22,403 nt of DNA from an uncultured Prevotella sp. (GTDB lineage Bacteria; Bacteroidota; Bacteroidia; Bacteroidales; Bacteroidaceae), in NCBI GenBank assembly GCA_934120735.1, contig CAKOVA010000033.1:1-22403 (forward strand). The letters are read 5' to 3'. The position numbers were made by a program, and so were the translations under genes. Under the pieces are notes generated by a model. That model had not been told where the DNA came from, did no database searches, and saw nothing but the letters and a program-made list of their open reading frames with translations. Below, one piece after another: positions 1-7,339 of the stretch (position 1 is its first letter; the number at the start of each line of letters is the position of its first letter).

Positions 1-90
1 AATTTGTATCTTCGCCATGTCTATCGTCGGATTCTCTTGTTTTTTTGCAACACTAAGATAAGTGAATTCTTCGACATAGCAAAATCCTGA
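1..90 (+). CDS. 3' end of an unrecognised reading frame (partial)
   Basis: The first reading frame is open from the window edge for 29 codons and ends at TGA 88-90. It encodes a basic, hydrophobic tail ending KISEFFDIAKS. I do not recognise the family; it could be the end of a gene starting before the window, or chance. The stop codon lies inside the left arm of a strong hairpin (86-110), as often seen where a terminator abuts a gene. Against coding: the bases near position 7 (TATCTTCGCC) also resemble a degenerate Bacteroidetes -7 promoter box. Confidence 0.3.
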   Translation, partial: NLYLRHVYRRILLFFCNTKISEFFDIAKS

Positions 91-110
91 GCAGCTTTTT
101 GTTGCTCAGG
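86..110. terminator. Hairpin, probable terminator of the upstream reading frame
   Basis: CCTGAGCAGC (86-95) pairs with GTTGCTCAGG (101-110) across a TTTTT loop: ten pairs with one G-U. There is no T-run immediately after it on the plus strand, so efficient intrinsic termination is uncertain. On the minus strand the stem is followed by ATTTTGC. Confidence 0.4.
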
Positions 111-237
111 TACTTAAAAAGTTTAATTTATAATAGTGGTGCGGAATTAAGGGTGAACTAAAATAACTAGCGTATGGAGACAATAGCAAACAGATTGAAC
201 AAATAAACCTTGTACTTTGTGACGAATAATTTAATTT

Positions 238-278
238 AGAGAGTGTCGGACCTTCTTTTGGAGTGTCCAACATTCTCT
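238..278 (+). promoter_or_regulatory. Leader hairpin just upstream of the GLPGLI gene
   Basis: AGAGAGTGTCGGAC (238-251) pairs with GTCCAACATTCTCT (265-278) at 13 of 14 positions, counting one G-U. The loop is 13 bases. It ends 15 bases before the ATG at 294. The nearest promoter-like box is TACTTTG at 213-219, one base short of the usual TAnnTTTG and with a poor -33, so I do not annotate a promoter. The hairpin could end an upstream transcript or control initiation of the GLPGLI gene. Confidence 0.45.
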
Positions 279-293
279 TTGCCGTAGATAATT

Positions 294-1163
294 ATGAATA
301 AATTTATATTACTTATTTTATTATTTTTTTCGATTATCGATACTACAGAAGCTCAAACCATTGACTTCTCTCAGCTGAAGAATCCGCCTAAGAGCGATAC
401 GATAGCAAAGAAGATATTGGAGACGGCGCAGTATGTGGTGACCTATGACTACAAGTACGCCAAAGATGCAGCCTATCCCGACACGAAAAGGGAGGGACTG
501 ACTGTGTTGCAAGTTGGCGAGAGATATAATCGCTTTTGCGACTATTACCAACTTCAGTTTGACTCGCTGATTGACGTGACGGCAAAGGAGAAGCTTCCGA
601 TAACCCAGACGGGTCCGATGATGCTAAGCGTTATGAAAAAGGAACAATTCCGGGAAAGCATCATCATCGACAAGCAAAAAGACAAGGAGACGATACAGCG
701 CACGGCTGGACTGAAGCAAAAGTACCAATACAGCGAGGACTGCCCAAAGCTGGAATGGGAATTGCTCGAAGGCGACTCAACCATAGCGGGATATAAATGC
801 AACAAGGCGAAAACAACGCTCTTCGGAAGGACATACACGGCTTGGTATGCGCCAGAAGTAAATATGCCTTATGGCCCTTACAAGTTCAACGGACTGCCGG
901 GACTGATATTCAAGGTCGTTGATACCCAAGACAACTTCATCTTCACACTGGTAGGACTGGAAAAGGCGACCACTTCAACACCTATTTATTTTTGGACAAA
1001 GAGCGACATAATAAAGACTAGCCGCGAAAAGGTGAGGAAAATCTACAAGAACTACTGTGCCGACCCCGTAGGAGCACTCACTTCCGACGGAACTATCAAG
1101 GTGGATGCTGAGACGAGAGCTAGCGTAAACTCCAAACCTTATAATCCCATAGAACTTGAATAG
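294..1163 (+). CDS. GLPGLI family protein
   Basis: The product has 289 residues. Residues 1-20 form a signal peptide ending TTEA before QTIDF, so export to the periplasm is expected. The family-defining motif GLPGLI is at residues 200-205, in the usual context YGPYKFNGLPGLIFKVVD. GLPGLI proteins are confined to Bacteroidetes, are generally about this length, and have no established function; they are often next to outer-membrane beta-barrel genes, as here. The stop TAG (1161-1163) lies inside the start of the next gene, so the two are probably translationally coupled. The ATG at 294 is chosen because it directly precedes the signal peptide. Confidence in the family is high; the biochemical role is unknown. 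Confidence 0.9.
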   Translation: MNKFILLILLFFSIIDTTEAQTIDFSQLKNPPKSDTIAKKILETAQYVVTYDYKYAKDAAYPDTKREGLTVLQVGERYNRFCDYYQLQFDSLIDVTAKEKLPITQTGPMMLSVMKKEQFRESIIIDKQKDKETIQRTAGLKQKYQYSEDCPKLEWELLEGDSTIAGYKCNKAKTTLFGRTYTAWYAPEVNMPYGPYKFNGLPGLIFKVVDTQDNFIFTLVGLEKATTSTPIYFWTKSDIIKTSREKVRKIYKNYCADPVGALTSDGTIKVDAETRASVNSKPYNPIELE

Positions 1164-3732
1164 CAGCATCAGTAGAGCCTTCGCCATCATTCTCTTTTTT
1201 GCCATTGGCTTTGCGACTGCCATTGCGCAGACGGGCAAACTGGAGTTTGTGGTGAAAGATTCGACAACACAGAAACCACTTGTCAGCGTGACGTGTCGAG
1301 TATATTCGTCGCAGGGCAAGATGTACCGCTATGCCATTTCCGGCAATGGCGGCAGGCTATCCGTAGCCTCTGCCCAAAACGACATGTTGGAGTTCTCTCT
1401 CATGGGTTATGCGAAGAAAAAGCTAAGTGCGAGCAGATGCAGTCAGTCGGGCATCAACACAATATTGTTGCAGCAAACGGAGACGCAAATAAAGGAAGTC
1501 GTAGTCAAAGTGCCGCCAATAAGGGCGAAGAGCGATACGCTGGTGTACAATGTCAGTTCGTTTGCAAAGGATGGTGACCGCCACCTTGAAGACGTGTTGA
1601 AGAAGTTGCCTGGAGTGAAGGTGTCGAGCGACGGGGCGGTTTCGGTGCAAGGAAAGGCTATCAACAAGTTCTATATTGAGGGACTTGACTTGATGGGCAG
1701 CAGCTACAACCAAGCCACTCGCAACATGCCGATAGAGGCTGTGAAGAGTGTGGAGGTGATAGAGAACCACCAACCCGTTAAGATGCTTGAAGGCAGGCAG
1801 ATATCCGACCGCGCCGCACTGAACATAAAGCTAGACAATAAGCACAAGTCAAGGCTCTTCGGCGAGATACAGGCAGGGGCAGGCATCAATCCTGACAGGT
1901 GGGATAACAATCTCTTTCTCACCCAGATAATGGATGGCAGTCAACTGCTTATATCGGGAAAGATGAACAACACGGGAACGGACATCTCGACAGATACGAA
2001 AGAGCATATCGACATGACGGACATTGATGCCTACGAGCCACAGATGCTAAAGGCTCTCTCAACCGAAATGGTGGAGGAATCATTGCCGCAGGAGAGGTAT
2101 CTCCTCAACAAGTCGTATTCGGCAGGATTGAACTGGCTGAAGAAGTTGACCGACAATTCCACATTCCGTTGCAACATCGTCTATTATGGCGACCATTCAA
2201 CGAGCAGCAATGAGATAAGCAACACTTACGGCGGCGACTATCCACTAACTATCAGCGAGAGCAAATCCTACAAGAGAAAAACCTTTGCGCTGATGCCAAT
2301 CATGAAATATGAGTTGAACTCAAAGGAAACATTCTTGTCGGACGAGCTGCGCTATTCCATCAATCGCTCAACACTTTCGTCGTTGATCGGCAGTCGAGGT
2401 GCATCCATTGCCGAACGCACATATAGCCGTCCCGCTTACCTGCAAAACTACTTGAACTCATCGTTCCAGTTGGGCAGACTGGTATTGCGTGCGAAAACAC
2501 TTTTCCGCTATTACGACCGAAAGGAATCTTTGGACAACAGTAGCGACTCCTTCGCAATATACAATCTCCGCGAGTCGCTCGTCTCAAAGTCCATGATGAT
2601 AAAGAACCTCCTGTCGACGAATGTTCCTCTCTTCAACAACTATCTCGACATAGATGCAAAGGTTTATTATCGCGATAACAGCTACGAGATTGTTTCCAAC
2701 ATGCACCGCAAGCAGCTCAAGCTATCCGTTCTCCCAAGTTATTATCTGAGGTTTAGCGACAAGGGCGGCATATCCTTGGCTCTGCCCATCGAATATTCCC
2801 ACGTAAGCATTAGTGGCAACGACTTTGTCGGCAAGTCTCGCTCTTATTGGCGGATGTCGTCAACTGCCACCCTGCGCCACAAGTTTTCCAACAGTTTCAG
2901 CGCAACGATGTCAGCTTCGCTTACCCCTAGCGACAATGCCTTACCATACTATTCTCCATGTCAATACTTTACTGGTTATCGATCAATAGTCATTCCGAGC
3001 AACAACATTTACAGGAATGTCAATAGTCGGGCATCGCTGTCGCTAAGATATCGAGACTTGGTCAACATGTTTTTCGCCAATCTCACAGTTCTATATACCC
3101 ACGAGAAAGCGGAAGCCTACAACAACTACGAATATACATCCGACTACAACGTGATAACCGAAGTTGAGGGCACGAACAATCGCCACTCATTTATGGCTAT
3201 ATTGTCAGCCGACAAGTCATTCACTGACATCGGATTGTCGCTGAAGACGGAATTCTCATACTCCCAAAACAGTTATATGCTTTCGCAATCACAACAGACA
3301 ACGACCAACCATTCCAACATATTTGCCGTTCACGTTGAGTCGATATATCAGAAACTGAAATGGTTGCGAATTACAGTCGATGCCACAGGCAATGCCTATT
3401 GGGAGCGAAACGATATCAGCAATTCCAGCACCCTAAAGTCACTCGTCGCCAATGCCTCCCTCTCGCTATTTCCAATAAAGAGCGTTGAGATAAAGGCAAA
3501 AATGCAGAGCATCACCAACGAGATTGCCACCGAAGATTATAAATCAAGCACCTTCATCGACGGCTCCGTCCGCTACACCATCAACAAGTCGTGGGCTATT
3601 GGAGGAAGCTTCGCCAATGTGCTCAACTCGAAGTCGTATGTCGTAGCCCCAAACGCCGGCATCAACACCTATCGCTCCGTATTGCCGTTGCGAGGTCGAG
3701 AGTTTATGGTGCATTTGTTTGTTAGCATTTAA
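1156..3732 (+). CDS. TonB-receptor-like outer-membrane beta-barrel protein with carboxypeptidase-like N-terminal domain
   Basis: The product has 858 residues. A signal peptide (about 1-25, ending AIAQ) is followed by a CarboxypepD_reg-like beta-sandwich (about 27-110), a TonB plug-like domain (about 115-230, with DVLKKLPGVKV and VKSVEVIENHQPVKML), and a barrel to the C-terminus with many aromatic strands. It belongs to the barrel proteins commonly annotated 'outer membrane beta-barrel family protein' or 'TonB-dependent receptor'. The substrate cannot be read from the sequence. No ATG lies upstream of the signal peptide; the only start giving a full signal peptide is TTG at 1156, overlapping the GLPGLI stop by 8 bases (TTGAATAG). 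The pair probably forms one operon, and the GLPGLI protein may act with this barrel. Confidence 0.85.
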   Translation: MNSSISRAFAIILFFAIGFATAIAQTGKLEFVVKDSTTQKPLVSVTCRVYSSQGKMYRYAISGNGGRLSVASAQNDMLEFSLMGYAKKKLSASRCSQSGINTILLQQTETQIKEVVVKVPPIRAKSDTLVYNVSSFAKDGDRHLEDVLKKLPGVKVSSDGAVSVQGKAINKFYIEGLDLMGSSYNQATRNMPIEAVKSVEVIENHQPVKMLEGRQISDRAALNIKLDNKHKSRLFGEIQAGAGINPDRWDNNLFLTQIMDGSQLLISGKMNNTGTDISTDTKEHIDMTDIDAYEPQMLKALSTEMVEESLPQERYLLNKSYSAGLNWLKKLTDNSTFRCNIVYYGDHSTSSNEISNTYGGDYPLTISESKSYKRKTFALMPIMKYELNSKETFLSDELRYSINRSTLSSLIGSRGASIAERTYSRPAYLQNYLNSSFQLGRLVLRAKTLFRYYDRKESLDNSSDSFAIYNLRESLVSKSMMIKNLLSTNVPLFNNYLDIDAKVYYRDNSYEIVSNMHRKQLKLSVLPSYYLRFSDKGGISLALPIEYSHVSISGNDFVGKSRSYWRMSSTATLRHKFSNSFSATMSASLTPSDNALPYYSPCQYFTGYRSIVIPSNNIYRNVNSRASLSLRYRDLVNMFFANLTVLYTHEKAEAYNNYEYTSDYNVITEVEGTNNRHSFMAILSADKSFTDIGLSLKTEFSYSQNSYMLSQSQQTTTNHSNIFAVHVESIYQKLKWLRITVDATGNAYWERNDISNSSTLKSLVANASLSLFPIKSVEIKAKMQSITNEIATEDYKSSTFIDGSVRYTINKSWAIGGSFANVLNSKSYVVAPNAGINTYRSVLPLRGREFMVHLFVSI

Positions 3733-3937
3733 AACTCATCATTCATCTCTTTCAACTCATTATTCCGTTTTCGTGGTTTTTCACACAGAAGAAAATTTTG
3801 GTAACCCACTATTAGCGTATTAAATAGGGTCTGCTAATTAACTATAACTATCTGACAATTAACTATTTATGCTGTATAAAATTTGGTCAATTCGTCCAAA
3901 ATGACTGCCTTGGATGTTAAAACATTCAAGAATCGAG
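3733..3937. other. AT-rich intergenic stretch with a two-copy direct repeat
   Basis: No gene is evident. The only structure I see is a direct repeat: TCTGCTAATTAACTAT (3830-3845) and TCTGACAATTAACTAT (3851-3866), identical at 14 of 16 positions and 21 bases apart, start to start. It precedes the transposase remnant and could be an end of the decayed element or a protein-binding site. Confidence 0.5.
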
Positions 3938-4168
3938 ATGAAATATTACTCACAATATCGCAGTCACGACCTGTGTGAACTTCAGGAGTCACTTTCGGGA
4001 TTGAGCAAATCCAACCGCTGGGTCAAGCTGGCCGACCACTTTCCCTGGGGCAGGATAGAGAAGGAATACAACAAACGCCCGAGGAACAGTCACAACGGTG
4101 CAGGCAACAAGCCCGGTCGTTATGTTCGTCTAACTCTTTTGTACACTTACAATTTAACTCGAAGTTAG
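3938..4168 (+). pseudogene. N-terminal remnant of an IS1182-like transposase
   Basis: The reading frame from ATG 3938 gives MKYYSQYRSHDL, then SLSGLSKSNRWVKLADHFPW, EKEYNKRPRNSHNGAGNKPG. This is the characteristic N-terminus of IS1182/IS5-superfamily transposases of Bacteroidales (NRWVKLA..PW..IE.EY, then a GNKP-like element). Similarity stops near base 4110, after about 60 residues. The frame then runs through unrelated sequence to a stop at 4168, where a full transposase would have several hundred residues including the DDE catalytic domain. It is therefore a dead fragment. I see no clear terminal inverted repeats or target duplication. The family call rests on motif recall and should be checked by search. 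Confidence 0.6.
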
Positions 4169-4342
4169 TAGTGAAATTTGGCAAAACGTAAACAGGCCAA
4201 CATACAAAAACTTTACGGCGGTAATTTATAGAACTGCCCTAAAATGTAGAGCGCAAACTTTTCTTATGTTCGCACTTTGCCTTTCTAATTGGGATTAGCG
4301 TTACATTCTTCATTTTGCTCCTTTGATGCCTATCAATGTTTC

Positions 4343-4373
4343 TTGTTTTCACCTTTTTTCTATTGTACCTTTG
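4343..4373 (+). promoter_or_regulatory. Promoter of the HU-like gene
   Basis: TTG (4343-4345), 20 bases, then TACCTTTG (4366-4373): an exact match to the Bacteroidetes -33/-7 pattern. Transcription should start near 4380, giving a leader of about 140 bases. That leader has a small hairpin (TCAGTC, loop AGAGA, GACTGA) at its very start and a possible longer-range GCGGT/ACCGC pairing. Confidence 0.75.
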
Positions 4374-4522
4374 CATCGTCAGTCAGAGAGACTGATTCGG
4401 CAGACAATCAATCCAGGAAGCGGTAACCCAGACGATAAGCCGGCATCGAACAGGAAACCGCGTACCATGAAAAACACACAGCCGAGAATTAATAATCAAT
4501 CATTTAAAACACACAAATTATT

Positions 4523-5005
4523 ATGGCAGTAATGTATAAACTGTATCAAGACAAGAGAGTGAGCTCTTCAACCAAAGGCAAGTGGTATGCCCGCGCCATT
4601 CATCCACAAGTGATCGAAACCGACGCTCTGGCCGAACGCATTCAGCGCAACTGTACCGTGAAGCGCAGTGACGTGGTGGCCGTGCTGGCCGAGTTGGTAG
4701 AGGTGATGCAAGACGAATTGCAACAGAGTCGCGTGGTGAAGCTCAACGGGTTTGGATCGTTTAAAATTGGTTTGAGAACTAAGCCTGCCGACAAGGCAGC
4801 CGATTTTAACGTGACCAGCAACGTGGTGAACTATCGCGTGAACTTTCTTCCTGAGATGACGGGTGGCGGCGGCAAGGGCAAGAAGCGCAACCGCAAGTTC
4901 CTCGACGGTCTCAAGGTTCAGGAGGCTCCCAAGAACCCCGTGGACACGAAGAAACCCGCCGAAGGAAAGACGGAGGAAAACGTAGATCCCAATCCGAAAC
5001 CTTAA
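4523..5005 (+). CDS. HU-related DNA-binding protein
   Basis: The product has 160 residues. The HU/IHF fold occupies about residues 1-115: helices around AERIQRNCTVKRSDVVAVL, the HU signature VVKLNGFGSFKIGL, then an arm and the YRVNFLP strand. A low-complexity tail follows, rich in Gly, Lys, Pro and Asp (about 115-160; GGGGKGKKRNRKF). This matches the Bacteroidetes 'HU-related, histone-like' family, which is longer than the 90-residue classical HU. It probably binds DNA in the nucleoid; sequence specificity is unknown. The ATG at 4523 is preceded by an AT-rich leader rather than a Shine-Dalgarno sequence, as usual in this phylum. A tiny hydrophobic-peptide gene follows, a common arrangement for this family. 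Confidence 0.88.
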   Translation: MAVMYKLYQDKRVSSSTKGKWYARAIHPQVIETDALAERIQRNCTVKRSDVVAVLAELVEVMQDELQQSRVVKLNGFGSFKIGLRTKPADKAADFNVTSNVVNYRVNFLPEMTGGGGKGKKRNRKFLDGLKVQEAPKNPVDTKKPAEGKTEENVDPNPKP

Positions 5006-5013
5006 ATCTTCCA

Positions 5014-5046
5014 TCCTCCCCGCCCCAGTGGTGGGGAGGAGTTTTT
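5014..5046 (+). terminator. Hairpin with T-run between the HU-like gene and the small peptide gene
   Basis: TCCTCCCC (5014-5021) pairs perfectly with GGGGAGGA (5033-5040), loop 11 bases, then GTTTTT. It has the form of an intrinsic terminator directly after the HU-like stop. It could attenuate expression of the downstream peptide. Confidence 0.7.
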
Positions 5047-5064
5047 AGAAAAAAATCAATCACT

Positions 5065-5172
5065 ATGAAACGCATCAATTGGAAACTTATATTCAAGCTC
5101 ATCATCACCATCGCCACCGCCATCCTGGGCATGCTCAACTCGCAAGACAAATTGCCTTACAACGAAAATTGA
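5065..5172 (+). CDS. Tiny hydrophobic peptide, smalltalk-like
   Basis: An ATG at 5065 opens 35 codons beginning MKRINWKLIFKLIITIATAI, ending at TGA 5170-5172. Residues 7-24 form one membrane-spanning segment after a short basic start with Trp6. This resembles the roughly 30-residue 'smalltalk' proteins found beside HU-like genes in Bacteroidetes (short Lys-rich start, W at about position 6, then I-x-TAI-x-G). The usual ...LGVTSC-type ending is missing; the C-terminus here is polar. Function is unknown. The same frame stays open after the TGA for 42 more codons, to TGA 5299-5301, and contains VTNVLLLLAAIVAILSC. This may be a disrupted longer form or a separate peptide starting at GTG 5236. Confidence 0.5.
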   Translation: MKRINWKLIFKLIITIATAILGMLNSQDKLPYNEN

Positions 5173-5301
5173 AGAGCGTCACGGGAGGACCATTGGACTG
5201 GGCGCATCGAACAATGGAACGTACGACTGCGCCTCGTGACGAACGTACTTTTGCTTCTGGCAGCCATCGTGGCTATTCTCAGTTGCTCGAGGATTCTCTG
5301 A

Positions 5302-5339
5302 AGGGCGGTGTTACAACAAAGCAAGTTTAACACCGCCCT
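5302..5339. terminator. First of two tandem terminator hairpins
   Basis: AGGGCGGTGTTA (5302-5313) and TAACACCGCCCT (5328-5339) pair perfectly over 12 bases, loop 14 bases. There is no strong T-run after it, so it may act with the second hairpin nine bases downstream. Confidence 0.65.
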
Positions 5340-5347
5340 GAAATAAT

Positions 5348-5381
5348 GCAAAGCCAACCCGCCACGGTTGGCTTTGCTTTT
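5348..5381 (+). terminator. Second tandem terminator, end of the HU operon
   Basis: GCAAAGCCAACC (5348-5359) and GGTTGGCTTTGC (5366-5377) form a perfect 12-pair stem with a six-base loop, followed by TTTT. This is a good intrinsic terminator and isolates the PAP2 gene from the HU unit. Confidence 0.85.
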
Positions 5382-5526
5382 GGCTGATGAATCAATGATT
5401 TGCTGCTTTTGCAGAGAGGGCTGAATCGGGGCATCAAACCAATACGACACATCATTTGCAGAGAAAACTATTTGTTGGGAAAAAGTATCATTTTTAGATT
5501 TGTTACAGATATTTCATACGTATTTC

Positions 5527-5557
5527 TTGGTTTCGTCTGGGTGAATGCTTATTTTTG
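5527..5557 (+). promoter_or_regulatory. Promoter of the PAP2 gene
   Basis: TTG (5527-5529), 20 bases, TATTTTTG (5550-5557). Transcription should begin near 5564, about 43 bases before the ATG at 5607. Confidence 0.65.
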
Positions 5558-5606
5558 CGCACAAAATAGTAAGTTACAATACATTTCATAGTATATTGAT
5601 AGGCTG

Positions 5607-6290
5607 ATGGGTGATGAGATTCTTTATTTTTACAACACGCTTTTGAATTGGGACACCACGGCATTGTTGGCTGTGAACGGCTATCATTCAGAGTTTTGGG
5701 ACGATTTTATGTGGATGTATAGCAGCAAGTGGACTTGGTTGCCGCTATATGCCAGTCTGGCTTATGTGATGTTTCGCAGCTTTTCCCTGAAAGTAAGCCT
5801 CTTGTGCGTGCTGTGCATTATCTTGGTCATCACATGTAGTGACCAAATTACATCCTCGTTGATTCGACCTTGGGTGGCTCGTCTGCGACCAAGCCATTTG
5901 GATAACCCCATCTCACCGCTTGTGTACATTGTGGACGGATACCGTGGTGGCGCCTTCAGCTTTCCGTCGGCCCATGCCGCCAACAGCTGGGGCCTCACGA
6001 CTTTCATGATTCTTCTCATGCGGCGACGTTACCTCTGTCTGTTTCTTGTTTTCTGGGCCTTGCTGACGTGTTATTCGCGTCTGTATCTGGGCGTTCACTA
6101 TCCTGGCGACCTGTTGGCAGGCATGTGTATTGGCGTGCTGTGTGCCAGCGTCATCTACTTTATGCTTCGTTTTTTGTTAAGACGATATGTGGATGCCGAT
6201 GAGATGAAACCCAAAAAGATGGTACATGTATACAGTCCGCTTGCCGTGGGGTGTCTCACGATGGTGATGATGGCAGGACTGAGTTGTTAG
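5607..6290 (+). CDS. PAP2-family membrane phosphatase
   Basis: The product has 227 residues, a normal length for bacterial PAP2 proteins. All three catalytic motifs are present: R87 PWVARL R94 P95 (the KX6RP motif with Arg for Lys), PSAH at 120-123 (the PSGH motif), and S157 R158 LYLGV H164 YPG D168 (SRX5HX3D). Membrane segments lie roughly at 47-57, 63-80, 123-138, 142-157 and 170-190. The active site is expected at the outer face of the inner membrane. Family members remove phosphate from lipid phosphates such as undecaprenyl pyrophosphate or lipid A precursors; the substrate here cannot be decided. trmO follows after 44 bases and may be cotranscribed. Confidence 0.88.
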   Translation: MGDEILYFYNTLLNWDTTALLAVNGYHSEFWDDFMWMYSSKWTWLPLYASLAYVMFRSFSLKVSLLCVLCIILVITCSDQITSSLIRPWVARLRPSHLDNPISPLVYIVDGYRGGAFSFPSAHAANSWGLTTFMILLMRRRYLCLFLVFWALLTCYSRLYLGVHYPGDLLAGMCIGVLCASVIYFMLRFLLRRYVDADEMKPKKMVHVYSPLAVGCLTMVMMAGLSC

Positions 6291-6334
6291 CGGCAGGAAC
6301 ACAACAATGCAGAACAACGAATGGAGCTGAAAAC

Positions 6335-7225
6335 ATGACCTATCACCATCGACGATTAGACGAGCCCTTGCAGGAATCATCGTGCGATGACGGTGCTGCC
6401 GATTCAACACCTGTCGGAGTGCGGATTGCCGATTGTGGCAAGTCTTTTCATCCCATTGCTTATTTTCACTCACCATTCACGTCCAAGTTTGGTATTCCCA
6501 AGCAGAGCGGACTGGCAGCTGGTTTGCACGGCACGATTGTCTTTGAGCCAGCCTATCGCCAAGCTGATGCCTTGCGGGGCATCGAGGGCTTTGACTATCT
6601 GTGGCTCATTTGGCAGTTCAACGCCAATCCCCATCAGTCGGGCAGTCTGTTGGTGCGCCCGCCTGTGTTGGGCGGAAACCAGAAGGTAGGCGTGTTTGCC
6701 AGTCGTTCCCCCTTCCGACCCAACCCCATCGGTCTGTCATCGGTGTTGCTGGAGCGGGTGGAGTGGGACACCCCGCAGGGACCTGTGTTGCATGTGCTGG
6801 GAGCCGACTTGATGGACGGCACGCCCATCTACGACATCAAACCCTACGTGCCTTATGCCGACTGTCATCCGGAAGCCCGAAGCGGGTTTACCGATTTGTC
6901 GAAGATTCAACGGTTGAAGGTGGTGATTCCCGATGAGGTGGCGCGCCAGTTCACGCCTGACAAGTTGCGCACTTTGAAAGAGGTGCTCTCTCTTGATCCG
7001 CGTCCGGCTTACCAACGGTCGAGCGAAAAAATATACGGCATGCCGTTTGATGGAAAGGATGTGAAGTTCAAGGTAGTAGAAAATGATGTCCCTCGAGGTT
7101 GGGATGGGCGTGATGCACAATCGGCATCATCTGCCTGTTGTGCCACGGAAAACAATTCCTTAAAAATGTCTGACGGAGCGGTGTGTGGAGGAACCTTGAT
7201 AGTTCTGGGCATCTCTGAAGGATGA
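6335..7225 (+). CDS. trmO: tRNA (N6-threonylcarbamoyladenosine(37)-N6)-methyltransferase TrmO, 3' end probably frameshifted
   Basis: TrmO (TsaA/YaeB) methylates t6A37 of threonine tRNAs using S-adenosylmethionine. The core is unmistakable: HPIAYFHSPFTSKFGIPKQS, EGFDYLWLIWQF, VGVFASRSPFRPNPIGLS and DGTPIYDIKPYVPYAD. ATG 6335 is chosen because GGAG at 6323-6326 sits before it; the frame is open to GTG 6251, which would overlap the PAP2 gene, and GTG 6419 would give a start nearer that of known TrmO. The conserved C-terminal strand ends at VKFKVVENDV. The frame then continues into about 45 unrelated residues. Dropping one C from CCC 7090-7092 gives VLEVG and a stop at 7163, closer to the family's usual ending, so a +1 frameshift or sequencing error is likely. 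Confidence 0.85.
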   Translation: MTYHHRRLDEPLQESSCDDGAADSTPVGVRIADCGKSFHPIAYFHSPFTSKFGIPKQSGLAAGLHGTIVFEPAYRQADALRGIEGFDYLWLIWQFNANPHQSGSLLVRPPVLGGNQKVGVFASRSPFRPNPIGLSSVLLERVEWDTPQGPVLHVLGADLMDGTPIYDIKPYVPYADCHPEARSGFTDLSKIQRLKVVIPDEVARQFTPDKLRTLKEVLSLDPRPAYQRSSEKIYGMPFDGKDVKFKVVENDVPRGWDGRDAQSASSACCATENNSLKMSDGAVCGGTLIVLGISEG

Positions 7226-7232
7226 ACAAAAA

Positions 7233-7283
7233 ATCCACTGATGACTGTGATTGACCGAAGGTGACCAACTGTCAGCCGTGGAT
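7233..7283. other. Weak stem in the gap between trmO and tatC
   Basis: ATCCAC (7233-7238) pairs with GTGGAT (7278-7283), followed by GTTATTTT. The genes on either side converge here, so a terminator is expected. The stem is short with a long loop. A second small palindrome, GCGCA-TGA-TGCGC, lies at 7302-7314. Neither is a convincing terminator alone. Confidence 0.3.
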
Positions 7284-7339
7284 GTTATTTTATGATGAAT
7301 AGCGCATGATGCGCGCCAGCATTTGGATTCAGCTTAGCG

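Noticed and set aside
4323..4532. 69-codon frame before the HU-like gene
   Set aside because: It spans the HU promoter and leader and overlaps the HU start; no family features.
5400..5591. 63-codon frame before the PAP2 gene
   Set aside because: It covers the PAP2 promoter (5527-5557) and shows no domain.
6251..6334. GTG start giving a longer TrmO
   Set aside because: It would overlap the PAP2 gene by 40 bases, has no ribosome-binding sequence, and adds residues unlike the family.
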